From a virus, in the IMG/VR virus record IMGVR_UViG_3300021142_000163, positions 1 to 25,789 of that record: DNA of 25,789 nucleotides; one strand, given 5' to 3'. Positions 14,035 to 21,640 of this stretch are shown here, one piece after another. The position numbers were made by a program, and so were the translations under genes. A model generated the notes under the pieces. The model did not search any database. It was not told the DNA's origin and was given only the letters and a program-made list of their open reading frames with translations. Positions within the stretch are counted from its first letter, which is position 1. Every line of letters begins with the position of its first letter.

Positions 14035-15346
14035 GTTTAAAAATACATTCTGCAGTAGCCCATGGTTTCATTTATATTTAAAAAATGACGGGACTTATGA
14101 AACCTGTAGATGGGCAAGTAATAAAAAATTAAATCAACATATGCAAGATGTTAGTTTGCAGGATTTCTATAATGGTCCTGATATGTCTAACTTACGCACA
14201 CAATTTTTAAATGGTGAAACACCAAATATTTGTAATTCATGCCAGTATGAAGAAAAATTTAATAAGCTTGGCGGTAGGAAAAAACAATTATTAAAAAGTG
14301 GAATTACTGATAACGAATTTGAACTTAAATTTCGTAGTAGTCCTCATTATCAACATTTTAAATATAGTTGGGAAAATAATGGAAAATCTTCATATTATCC
14401 CACTGATTTACAAATAGACTTAGGAAACACTTGTAATTCATCATGCATAATGTGCAGTCCAGAGTTTAGTAATCGATTAGAAGCAGATTATAAATTACTA
14501 AACAAAGAAAACCCTGATATATTTCATCAACAAAAATTAAAAAGAAACTGGACACATGATCCAGATTTAATTGATAAATTTGTAGAAGAATTAGTTAAAT
14601 TACCAGATATAAAATATATTCACTTTTTAGGTGGAGAAACTCTTTATATGAAATCATTTTATCAAATATGTGATAAATTGATAGAAAGTGGTTTATCTAA
14701 AAATTTGATTATAGGAACAACTACCAACGGAACAGTGTATAATGAAAAATTAATTCATTATATAAAAAACTTTCGCCAATTTCATTTGGGAATAAGCATA
14801 GAAACTGTTACAAAACTTAATGATTATATAAGATATCCAAGTAATATAGTTGACGTATTAACTATAATTGAAAAATATAAATCTATTCAAAATGTTGTAG
14901 ATAATCTGTTTATTACTCTAAGAATAACACCTAATATATTTACAATATATGAATTTGACGAATTTGCCAGATATATTATAGAAAATAAATTATCTGTTGA
15001 GAGTTGCAACATTTTGACAACGCCTTCAATGATGCGTATAGAACTTTTACCATCTGATATACGAGAAGAAATTATTAACAAGTTAGAAAATGTTATAAAA
15101 TACTATAACTTGAAAAAAGACAATACTATAATTAATATAAGAAACAATGAGTTTATTAATGAAGTTATTGCAAATAATATTATAGAATATTATGATTTTA
15201 TGAAAAATTTTAAAGAACCAGATAATGTCGAAGAAGAACGATATAAATTAGTAAAATTTCTGAAAGCTTTTGAACGTTTGCGCAGCAATAGGATTACAGA
15301 TTATGCACCAAGATATACAGAATTTCTCACAAATTATGGATATTGA
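14033..15346 (+). CDS. Radical SAM protein with extra N-terminal cysteines
   Basis: The protein has 437 residues. The radical SAM cluster motif is C134-x3-C138-x2-C141 (GNTCNSSCIMC), followed by FLGGET at about 198-203 for SAM binding. The N-terminal extension has C7 (CSSPWFHLYL), C25 (ETCRW), C67 and C70 (CNSC), which could hold an auxiliary cluster or zinc. From memory this matches the twitch-domain radical SAM proteins seen in environmental phages. Substrate and product are unknown; peptide or glycan modification is possible. It has weak ribosome-binding signals (AGG only) inside an inverted repeat. The DNA is much more AT-rich than gp32 or uvsX (13 G+C of 60 in bases 14881-14940), which suggests acquisition. 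Confidence 0.8.
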   Translation: MFKNTFCSSPWFHLYLKNDGTYETCRWASNKKLNQHMQDVSLQDFYNGPDMSNLRTQFLNGETPNICNSCQYEEKFNKLGGRKKQLLKSGITDNEFELKFRSSPHYQHFKYSWENNGKSSYYPTDLQIDLGNTCNSSCIMCSPEFSNRLEADYKLLNKENPDIFHQQKLKRNWTHDPDLIDKFVEELVKLPDIKYIHFLGGETLYMKSFYQICDKLIESGLSKNLIIGTTTNGTVYNEKLIHYIKNFRQFHLGISIETVTKLNDYIRYPSNIVDVLTIIEKYKSIQNVVDNLFITLRITPNIFTIYEFDEFARYIIENKLSVESCNILTTPSMMRIELLPSDIREEIINKLENVIKYYNLKKDNTIINIRNNEFINEVIANNIIEYYDFMKNFKEPDNVEEERYKLVKFLKAFERLRSNRITDYAPRYTEFLTNYGY

Positions 15347-15683
15347 TACTAGTAAAAAACTTAGCATATCTGTAAAACTTAAGATTCATCGCAATCCTAA
15401 TTTTAAATTTTATGTAAATGATATAGATTGTATTACAAATAATTTTTCATTAACCTTTGACTTACTTGATTCTATAAATTTTCATTATGTCAATCTTGGC
15501 GGCGATGGAGCAGTTGAAATAGAAAATATAAGCATTAATGGGCATGAAATAATGCCATTATATTTAAACAAGGCAAATCCACCAATAAATTGGTTAGAAA
15601 ATATAGATTTTTGGAAATTTAATGTGCCATCTCCCTTTTATGCGTGGTATCAAGGCATAACTGGCAATGGTGAGATTTTTTAA
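15336..15683 (+). CDS. Small beta-rich protein coupled to radical SAM gene
   Basis: The protein has 115 residues from ATG 15336, which overlaps the radical SAM gene by 11 bases; the longer frame from 15270 lies wholly within that gene. The sequence alternates hydrophobic strands (LSISVKLKIHRNPNFKFYVN; FSLTFDLLDSINFHYVNLGG; VEIENISINGHEI) and ends with aromatic residues (WYQGITGNGEIF). The pattern suggests a beta-sandwich of the carbohydrate-binding type, but no family is certain. Like its partner it is AT-rich. The overlap suggests a joint function, perhaps as partner or target. Confidence 0.45.
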   Translation: MDIDTSKKLSISVKLKIHRNPNFKFYVNDIDCITNNFSLTFDLLDSINFHYVNLGGDGAVEIENISINGHEIMPLYLNKANPPINWLENIDFWKFNVPSPFYAWYQGITGNGEIF

Positions 15684-15700
15684 AAATATTCAAAAACAAT

Positions 15701-15731
15701 TTGACATTGTTCTTCGTTCGATGTATAAATA
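15701..15731 (+). promoter_or_regulatory. Sigma-70 promoter (also late-type TATAAATA) for gp32
   Basis: TTGACA at 15701-15706 and TATAAA at 15724-15729 are separated by exactly 17 bases, a near-consensus host promoter. The -10 element is also part of TATAAATA (15724-15731), an exact T4 late consensus. The gene could therefore be transcribed both early and late. Confidence 0.65.
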
Positions 15732-15740
15732 GGTATATGC

Positions 15741-15758
15741 AGTAGAAATTATTCTATT
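15741..15758 (+). other. Hairpin in the gp32 leader
   Basis: AGTAGAA and TTCTATT form a seven-base-pair stem (one G·T pair) around ATTA, just after the predicted transcript start. Downstream, the leader has two copies of TGGCACA and an A-rich AAAGGAAAAA ribosome-binding region. In T4, gp32 represses its own mRNA by binding a structured and A-rich leader; a similar arrangement is possible here. Confidence 0.35.
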
Positions 15759-15795
15759 GTATATGGCACATATTGGCACAGAAAGGAAAAACATT

Positions 15796-16794
15796 ATGGC
15801 TTCATTGGCAGAAATCCGTGCGAAACTCGCACAACAAGAAACCCGCAATAGCGGAAATAATAGCGGCGGCGGTCGTGATAACGCAATCTATCCACATTGG
15901 GACATTCCAGAAGGTTCTACATCACGTGTCAGGTTCTTACCTGATGGTGATACAAAGAATGATTTTTTCTGGGTTGAACGTGCAATGATTCGTCTTCCAT
16001 TTAGCGGAGTAAAGGGTCAAATGAACAGTAAACCTGTCATTGTTCAAGTTCCATGCGTGGAAATGTATAATGAAACATGCCCAATTCTTACAGAGGTTCG
16101 CACTTGGTTTAAGGACAAGAGTCTTGAAGAAATGGGTCGTAAGTATTGGAAGAAGCGTTCATATCTCTTCCAAGGATTTATCCGTGATAATCCACTTGCA
16201 GAAGACAGCACTCCTGAGAATCCAATTCGTAGGTTTGTAATTAGCCCCAGCATATATCCTTTGATCATTGCTGCATTGAAAGACCCTGATATCGAAGAAA
16301 TTCCAACAGATTTTGAACGTGGGTTGGATTTCAGTATCACTAAAACTAGCAAGGGTCAGTATGCAGATTATGCTACCAGCAAGTGGGCACGTAAGGAATC
16401 ATCACTCACTCAAACAGAACGTGCGGCAATTGATGCTTATGGTTTGTTTGATTTGAAGAGTTTCCTTCCAAAGAAACCAGGCGATACTGAATTGAAGATC
16501 ATCAAAGAGATGTTTGAAGCATCTGTTGATGGCGCTACCTATGATGAAAGTCGTTGGGGTCAGTACTACAAGCCAAGCGGCTTGGGCAACAGCAACAACG
16601 ATGCTGATGATGTTCCTGCTGCAAAACCAACTGTAGCTTATAGCCGTCCAGTACCAGTTCAAGAGGATGTTCCTTTTGATATGGATGATACGCCAGTTGC
16701 AAGTGCACCAGTAAGCATTGCACCAAAGGTTGATAGCAACCAAAAGGCTGCTGATATTCTTAGCATGATTCGTAATCGTAAAACGGCCGAGTAA
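15796..16794 (+). CDS. gp32: Single-stranded DNA-binding protein (gp32-like)
   Basis: This protein coats single-stranded DNA in replication and recombination and works with UvsX and UvsY. It has 332 residues from ATG 15796, preceded by AAAGGA with correct spacing; the frame is open further upstream but without such a signal. The N-terminus MASLAEIRAKLAQQE is the cooperativity region. The core includes FFWVERAMIRLPFSGVKG, YWKKRSYLFQGFIRDNPL and NPIRRFVISPSIYPLII. Of the T4 zinc ligands, C87 and C95 are present, but the CPxC pair reads CPIL, so the last Cys is missing. I recall cyanophage gp32 lacking it too. The C-terminus is acidic and low-complexity (VPFDMDD), the usual protein-interaction tail. 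Confidence 0.92.
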   Translation: MASLAEIRAKLAQQETRNSGNNSGGGRDNAIYPHWDIPEGSTSRVRFLPDGDTKNDFFWVERAMIRLPFSGVKGQMNSKPVIVQVPCVEMYNETCPILTEVRTWFKDKSLEEMGRKYWKKRSYLFQGFIRDNPLAEDSTPENPIRRFVISPSIYPLIIAALKDPDIEEIPTDFERGLDFSITKTSKGQYADYATSKWARKESSLTQTERAAIDAYGLFDLKSFLPKKPGDTELKIIKEMFEASVDGATYDESRWGQYYKPSGLGNSNNDADDVPAAKPTVAYSRPVPVQEDVPFDMDDTPVASAPVSIAPKVDSNQKAADILSMIRNRKTAE

Positions 16795-17435
16795 TGTTCA
16801 CAGAGATTGATAAGGTCTTATATCCAAATAAGTGCGAGATCATTCAAACGGCCTCGCACGAATTTATCTATCCTATATTTAAAAATGGCAGCAGTAGTTT
16901 ATTTCAAACTGCTAAATTAAATAATTGGAAAATTTTATTAAACACGCAAATAAAAAATTGTCATAAAATAATTGTATTTGTACGAGAACCTGTTGAAAGA
17001 TTTCAAACTGGAATAAACACAGTTATTGAGCATGTTTTGCGAGAAAATTTAGATGAAAAAACTATAATTTATCTTATAAAAAATAACCTTTTAATTAATA
17101 AACATTTTTTATCTCAATTTTTATGGTTAATTAGTCTGGGAAGATACACAAATCCTGAAGTTATTTTATCATTTAAACATATAGAATCCATTAAAGATTA
17201 TACTGATTTAAATAAAAATGAGTCATTAAAACAGAATTACAACTTTAAAAATGATATTGATGTAATTTCAATGATGGGTTTTTATATTGAAGCAGACAAT
17301 TTTCTTATGAAATATATTAATACAGATATAAGTTTTAAAGATTTATTACTCAATTATAAAAAAGAATGTAAATTGGGTTATCGTTATATTTTTGAACATT
17401 CAGAGAATCTTATTAATGTTTTGCCCAAGAATTAA
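16794..17435 (+). CDS. Sulfotransferase-like protein
   Basis: The protein has 213 residues, and its start overlaps the gp32 stop by one base. FKNGSSSL at 29-36 matches the 5'-phosphosulfate loop of PAPS sulfotransferases (K-x-G-S-S). VREPVERFQTGI near 63 matches the 3'-phosphate site R-(D/E)-P-x-x-R-(F/Y)-x-S, although Thr replaces Ser. The family transfers sulfate from PAPS to sugars or proteins. It is AT-rich and sits between gp32 and a radical SAM gene, looking like an inserted accessory gene. A substrate cannot be named; the glycan genes downstream are candidates. The N-terminal half is clearer than the rest, so loss of activity is possible. Confidence 0.6.
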   Translation: MFTEIDKVLYPNKCEIIQTASHEFIYPIFKNGSSSLFQTAKLNNWKILLNTQIKNCHKIIVFVREPVERFQTGINTVIEHVLRENLDEKTIIYLIKNNLLINKHFLSQFLWLISLGRYTNPEVILSFKHIESIKDYTDLNKNESLKQNYNFKNDIDVISMMGFYIEADNFLMKYINTDISFKDLLLNYKKECKLGYRYIFEHSENLINVLPKN

Positions 17436-18441
17436 TCATTTTAGAAGAATAATGCCTGATGGAAATATTGAAATTTGCGGACACATGGTTGCGCAACCAA
17501 GTTTTGATTCCTTACAGCAATTAGAAGAAAGCGAATGGTTAAAACATTTAAAAAATTCTGATACTTTACCATCAGAATGTATAAGATGTAAACAAGAAGA
17601 AGAACTTGGTCAAAAAAGTATAAGAAATCATGCTTTTGATAGGCACAAAATACTTAAAAAATATCATGAAGATTATTTGATTATTGGTGGAATACTTGAC
17701 AATATTTGCAATAGTGCCTGTCAGTTTTGCAATGAAAATTTAAGTACAAAAATTGGAAGTTTGAAATTTGGAAAATACTACAAATTAGTTAATAACTATA
17801 ATAAATTTGTAGAACTTCCACAAGATAGAATTATAGAATTGGATATTAATGGTGGTGAACCAAGTAATAGTCCAAATTATCAAAATGTTCTTGAGAATTT
17901 GCCACAAAATTTAAAAATTTTACGAATTAATACAAATTGCAGTAAATTTATAGATAATTTACCTAGTATATTAGAAAAAAAAATTAAAGTAATAGTAACA
18001 ATAAGTTTAGATGGTGTTGGTAAAGTATTTGAATATGCTAGATACCCACTTAAGTGGTATAATTTTAATAATGTTTTGCATCGTTATCTTGCATTACGTA
18101 GTGAAAGTAATTTTTTAGAGTTAGATTTTTGGACAACTTTGAGTGTTTATACTATTGAAGATTTTACTAATATAGAAAATTTTGCTAAACTAGTTAATAT
18201 ACCATTGTCTTATGGAATATTACATGAGCCTGACTGCTTAAGTATAAAATATAAAAATCCATTTAATAATGCCGCTAAAACTAAACTTATTAACAATGAA
18301 TTACAAAATTTGACAGCAAGTGATAAAGACAATTCTGAACAATTATTTGAATATATAAAAGTTCAAGATAAAATACGAGGCACAAATTTTATTACCACTT
18401 TTCCAGAACTTTATGGTATATTAATTAAAGAAGGACTATAA
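17416..18441 (+). CDS. Second radical SAM protein, same layout as the first
   Basis: The protein has 341 residues from ATG 17416; the frame extends to a TTG at 17392. The radical SAM motif is C98-x3-C102-x2-C105 (CNSACQFC), followed by INGGEP at about 145-149. The N-terminal extension has C3, C21, C55 and C58 (CIRC). The C-x17-C and C-x2-C spacings are identical to those in the protein at 14033 (C7, C25, C67, C70), supporting this start and a common origin. Overall sequences have diverged strongly. The gene overlaps the sulfotransferase by 20 bases and ends one base before uvsX. It is AT-rich. The function is unknown; modification of a glycan, peptide or virion protein is possible. Confidence 0.75.
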   Translation: MFCPRINHFRRIMPDGNIEICGHMVAQPSFDSLQQLEESEWLKHLKNSDTLPSECIRCKQEEELGQKSIRNHAFDRHKILKKYHEDYLIIGGILDNICNSACQFCNENLSTKIGSLKFGKYYKLVNNYNKFVELPQDRIIELDINGGEPSNSPNYQNVLENLPQNLKILRINTNCSKFIDNLPSILEKKIKVIVTISLDGVGKVFEYARYPLKWYNFNNVLHRYLALRSESNFLELDFWTTLSVYTIEDFTNIENFAKLVNIPLSYGILHEPDCLSIKYKNPFNNAAKTKLINNELQNLTASDKDNSEQLFEYIKVQDKIRGTNFITTFPELYGILIKEGL

Positions 18442-18442
18442 C

Positions 18443-19492
18443 ATGGCTAAACCATTTGACATTGCACGTTTTAGAAAAGATTTAACAAAAGCAATTCCAG
18501 GCATGAGTGTTGGATATAATGATCCAACTGATTGGGTCTCTACGGGAAATTATACGCTCAATTATCGTATCAGTGGTGATTTTAACAAGGGTATTCCTCT
18601 TGGAAAGGTAACCGTATTTGCTGGTGAGTCTGGCGCTGGTAAGAGTTATATTTGCAGCGGCAATATTGTCAAGAACGCTCAAGATCAGGGAATTTATGTC
18701 ATTCTTATTGATACTGAAAATGCGCTTGATGAAGATTGGCTAAAAGCACTTGGCGTTAAGACTGATGAAGATCATCTTCTTAAGCTTAATATGGCAATGA
18801 TTGATGATGTCGCCAAGACTATCACTAACTTCATGGATCATTATAAGGCAATGGCAGAAGAAGCGCGTCCAAAGGTTCTATTTGTAATTGACTCTCTTGG
18901 TATGTTGCTTACTCCAACCGATGTTAATCAGTTTGAGTCAGGTGATTTGAAGGGCGACATGGGTCGTAAGCCAAAGGCATTGACCGCCCTAGTTCGTAAC
19001 TGTGTTAATATGTTTGGTTCTTATAACATTGGCATGGTCGCAACTAACCATACCTATGCTTCGCAAGATATGTTTGATCCAGATGATAAGATTTCTGGTG
19101 GACAAGGATTTGTGTATGCTTCTTCTATTGTGGTTGCTATGCGCAAATTGAAATTGAAGGAAGATGAAGATGGCAACAAGACATCGGAAGTAAATGGTAT
19201 TCGTGCCGCATGTAAGGTGATGAAAACTCGTTATGCTAAGCCATTTGAAAGTGTTCAGGTTAAAATTCCATACACTACTGGCATGAGTCCTTATAGCGGT
19301 CTTATTGAAATGATGGAAGATGAAGGTATTCTTGTCAAAGAAGGCAATCGTCTTGCATATACTAGTCCAGTTACTGGTGAAATCATCAAGGAGTTTCGCA
19401 AAAACTTTACTGATGACCAGTTGGATATAATTATGGAAGAGTATAATAAGCATACTCCTATTACTAAGAAGGAAGAAGTAGAAGATGAGTGA
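18443..19492 (+). CDS. uvsX: RecA-like recombinase UvsX
   Basis: The protein has 349 residues and forms filaments on single-stranded DNA for strand exchange, recombination-dependent replication and repair. It has Walker A GESGAGKS at 61-68, Walker B VLFVIDSLGML near 145, a conserved KGDMGRKPKALTALVRN segment, and a SGGQGFVYASS loop. The C-terminus is acidic. GAAGGA a few bases upstream supports ATG 18443. Base composition is much more balanced than in the preceding radical SAM gene (29 G+C of 60 in bases 18601-18660). It is followed by an overlapping small gene and uvsY, the usual order in this phage group. Confidence 0.95.
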   Translation: MAKPFDIARFRKDLTKAIPGMSVGYNDPTDWVSTGNYTLNYRISGDFNKGIPLGKVTVFAGESGAGKSYICSGNIVKNAQDQGIYVILIDTENALDEDWLKALGVKTDEDHLLKLNMAMIDDVAKTITNFMDHYKAMAEEARPKVLFVIDSLGMLLTPTDVNQFESGDLKGDMGRKPKALTALVRNCVNMFGSYNIGMVATNHTYASQDMFDPDDKISGGQGFVYASSIVVAMRKLKLKEDEDGNKTSEVNGIRAACKVMKTRYAKPFESVQVKIPYTTGMSPYSGLIEMMEDEGILVKEGNRLAYTSPVTGEIIKEFRKNFTDDQLDIIMEEYNKHTPITKKEEVEDE

Positions 19493-19712
19493 TACAAGTG
19501 AATTACTTGTTCAATTTTGGCAAACTGTCAAAGAATATATTTCAGCAAAAGACCGTCAGGTAGCAGCCGACCATGTTATTAATGAGTTGGTTGAATTAGG
19601 CATTACAGATCACGATTTACAAGAACTAGCCGTTGATAGTGCCATGCGAGCAGCAATTGCTGAGCATCTTGATGTGGAAGACGCTGACGAAGATAGCGAA
19701 GACGACGAATGA
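19485..19712 (+). CDS. Small acidic protein between uvsX and uvsY
   Basis: The protein has 75 residues. It has a helical core (LLVQFWQTVKEYISAKDRQV; HVINELVELGITDHDLQEL) and a strongly acidic tail (EDADEDSEDDE). It overlaps uvsX by eight bases and uvsY by four, so all three are probably co-translated. From memory, a similar small protein follows uvsX in marine T4-like phages. Its role is unknown; a recombination or replisome accessory function is inferred from position. Confidence 0.6.
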   Translation: MSDTSELLVQFWQTVKEYISAKDRQVAADHVINELVELGITDHDLQELAVDSAMRAAIAEHLDVEDADEDSEDDE

Positions 19713-20170
19713 GTAACTGGTATACCAGAGTAAGTCAAAATATGGGTGCAATTCCAGATTTTATTGCGCATTATGAAACTGAACTTAATGGAGCAAAGCG
19801 TGATATCAATATTGGTGGTATCGTGGAAAAAAACATAAGTGGCTTACCTGGTATTACCGAGCATCGTTTTAATCAGTTGCAAGAAATTGAAGCAGTTTTA
19901 AATTTCTTGAACATTCAATTGCGTAAAGTTCGCCGTAAACATTTCCAGAAGTATTTGGAACATTATGCTCGTGCATTAAGTGCAAGAGATGCTGAAAAAT
20001 ATGTTGATGGCGAAGATGAAGTTATTGATTATGAAACCATTATCAATGAGGTTGCACTACTTCGCAACCGTTGGTTAGGTATCATGAAGGCACTAGAAAG
20101 TAAGAATTTTATGTTGGGTCATTTGGTTCGACTTAAAACCGCAGGCATGGAAGATTTTACAGTATCATAA
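19709..20170 (+). CDS. uvsY: Recombination mediator UvsY
   Basis: UvsY loads UvsX on gp32-coated single-stranded DNA. The protein has 153 residues, against 137 in T4. Recognisable segments are GLPGITEHRFNQLQEIEAVL near 45, LNIQLRKVRRKHFQKYLEHY near 67, and ARDAEKYVDGEDEVIDYE near 91. The C-terminal MLGHLVRLKTAGMEDF also fits the family. The start overlaps the previous stop as ATGA. Confidence 0.92.
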   Translation: MSNWYTRVSQNMGAIPDFIAHYETELNGAKRDINIGGIVEKNISGLPGITEHRFNQLQEIEAVLNFLNIQLRKVRRKHFQKYLEHYARALSARDAEKYVDGEDEVIDYETIINEVALLRNRWLGIMKALESKNFMLGHLVRLKTAGMEDFTVS

Positions 20171-20183
20171 ATTTATGTCCGCA

Positions 20184-20189
20184 TATAAT
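20184..20189 (+). promoter_or_regulatory. Possible promoter -10 TATAAT before gmd
   Basis: A perfect TATAAT lies 32 bases before the gmd ATG, in the largest gap upstream of the sugar genes. No good -35 is found at the usual distance; TTTACA at 20156-20161 is 22 bases away. AAAGGA just before the ATG would be in the leader. Confidence 0.35.
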
Positions 20190-20221
20190 CAGAAATATAT
20201 ACAGTATCAAAGGAATTATCA

Positions 20222-21244
20222 ATGAAAAAGGCACTTATTACAGGTATCGCAGGTCAAGATGGCAGCTACTTGGCAGAAATGTTGCTAGACAAAGGCTATG
20301 AAGTTCATGGTCTCATTCGTCGTAGCGCAAACTTTGATCACCCAAATATTCAGAATGTTAAAGATCGAGTAACATTCCATAATGGTGATCTAAGCGACTC
20401 AAACAGTATTCGCAATCTTATTGACAAGGTTCGTCCTACTGAAATTTATAACCTTGCGGCACAAAGCCATGTCAAGGTATCATTTGAAATGCCAGAATTA
20501 ACTGGTGATACCAATGCTCTTGGTCCATTGCGTATTCTTGATACTATTCGTAGTCTCAAAATGCAAAATGATACCAAGTTTTATCAGGCATCGACCAGTG
20601 AAATGTTTGGTATTCAAAAGTTTAATCCACAGAAAGAAGATACTCCATTCTATCCTGGTTCACCATATAGCGCAGCCAAGTTGTATGCTTATTGGATTAC
20701 CGTAAATTATCGTGAAAGTTACAAGATTTTCGGTTGCAATGGTCTTCTATTCAACCATGAGTCTCCTCGTCGTGGCGAACTATTTGTTACTCGTAAGATT
20801 ACTAAGGCATTTGCCAACATGGTATTGGGCAAACAGAAGGTGCTAGAACTTGGTAACATGGACTCACTTCGTGATTGGGGACATGCCAAGGATTATGTTC
20901 GTGCAATGTGGATGATGTTACAGCATGATAAACCAGATGATTATGTTGTAGCAACTGGTATTCAAAGCAGCATTCGTGATTTCTGTAATCTTACTGCACA
21001 ATACTTTGGTATTACCCTTAAGTGGGAAGGCAGCGGCGTTGATGAAGTTGCTCGTAATGCTGCAACTGGTGATATTATGATTCAGGTTAATCCAGAGTTC
21101 TATCGTCCAGTTGATGTTGTTAATATTCAAGGTGATGCTTCAAAAGTTCGTGATGTTCTTGGTTGGAAACCAGAATATACACTTCAAGACCTTGTAAACG
21201 ATATGTGCGAAACTGATTTGAAACTTGTAAAGGCATATCTATGA
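20222..21244 (+). CDS. gmd: GDP-mannose 4,6-dehydratase
   Basis: This short-chain dehydrogenase converts GDP-D-mannose to GDP-4-keto-6-deoxy-D-mannose, the precursor of fucose-, rhamnose- and perosamine-type sugars. The protein has 340 residues, typical of the family. It has the NADP-binding GIAGQDGSYLAE at 8-19, the active-site STSEMFG at 124-130 and Y149-x3-K153. The LFNHESPRRGELFVTRKIT segment is diagnostic for Gmd. Phage copies are known in T4-like phages of marine bacteria. It heads an operon with the DUF6165-like and methyltransferase genes, so the product is likely processed further by phage or host enzymes for a glycan. Confidence 0.92.
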   Translation: MKKALITGIAGQDGSYLAEMLLDKGYEVHGLIRRSANFDHPNIQNVKDRVTFHNGDLSDSNSIRNLIDKVRPTEIYNLAAQSHVKVSFEMPELTGDTNALGPLRILDTIRSLKMQNDTKFYQASTSEMFGIQKFNPQKEDTPFYPGSPYSAAKLYAYWITVNYRESYKIFGCNGLLFNHESPRRGELFVTRKITKAFANMVLGKQKVLELGNMDSLRDWGHAKDYVRAMWMMLQHDKPDDYVVATGIQSSIRDFCNLTAQYFGITLKWEGSGVDEVARNAATGDIMIQVNPEFYRPVDVVNIQGDASKVRDVLGWKPEYTLQDLVNDMCETDLKLVKAYL

Positions 21245-21627
21245 GCATGATTCTTGCTCCAATCGGCGTTGGAGAATTGTATGATAAAATTACAATTCTT
21301 CAAATTAAATTGCAAGAGATTGCAGATTTTGATAAACTAAATCATGTCAGACGTGAGTTAAATGAACTTACCTCACTTACTGGAAAATTTGAGGACGTTG
21401 ATTTGGCTCAAGAAATTGCAGAATTGCTAGAAGTAAACAAAGTTATTTGGCGAAACGAAGACCTTGCACGAACATATGGTTCTACCGAAGACAAAAAACC
21501 ATATGATATGGATTTTGTTCATATTGCAAGTTCAACATATGCGGCAAATACTCGTCGCGCCCAAATTAAACAAATTATCAATAAAAAGTGCAATAGCACT
21601 ATCGTAGAAGCAAAAAGTTACACATGA
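21241..21627 (+). CDS. DUF6165-like protein of glycan clusters
   Basis: The protein has 128 residues. The pattern PIGVGELYDKITILQIKLQE near residue 7, then HVRRELNEL, then VNKVIWRNED, and the end with AQIKQIINKKCNSTIVEAKS, matches what I recall of DUF6165 proteins. These are small helical proteins encoded next to polysaccharide and glycosyltransferase genes. Their function is unknown. It overlaps gmd by four bases (ATGA). Confidence 0.6.
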   Translation: MSMILAPIGVGELYDKITILQIKLQEIADFDKLNHVRRELNELTSLTGKFEDVDLAQEIAELLEVNKVIWRNEDLARTYGSTEDKKPYDMDFVHIASSTYAANTRRAQIKQIINKKCNSTIVEAKSYT

Positions 21628-21640
21628 GGAATTATCAACA

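Noticed and set aside
15757-15795. Longer gp32 starting upstream of 15796
   Set aside because: The extra 13 codons lie in the leader, and AAAGGA with proper spacing precedes ATG 15796. MASLAEIRAKLAQQ is the normal start.
16402-16743. Antisense open frames opposite gp32
   Set aside because: They have no start signals and no recognisable protein pattern. gp32 explains the region fully.
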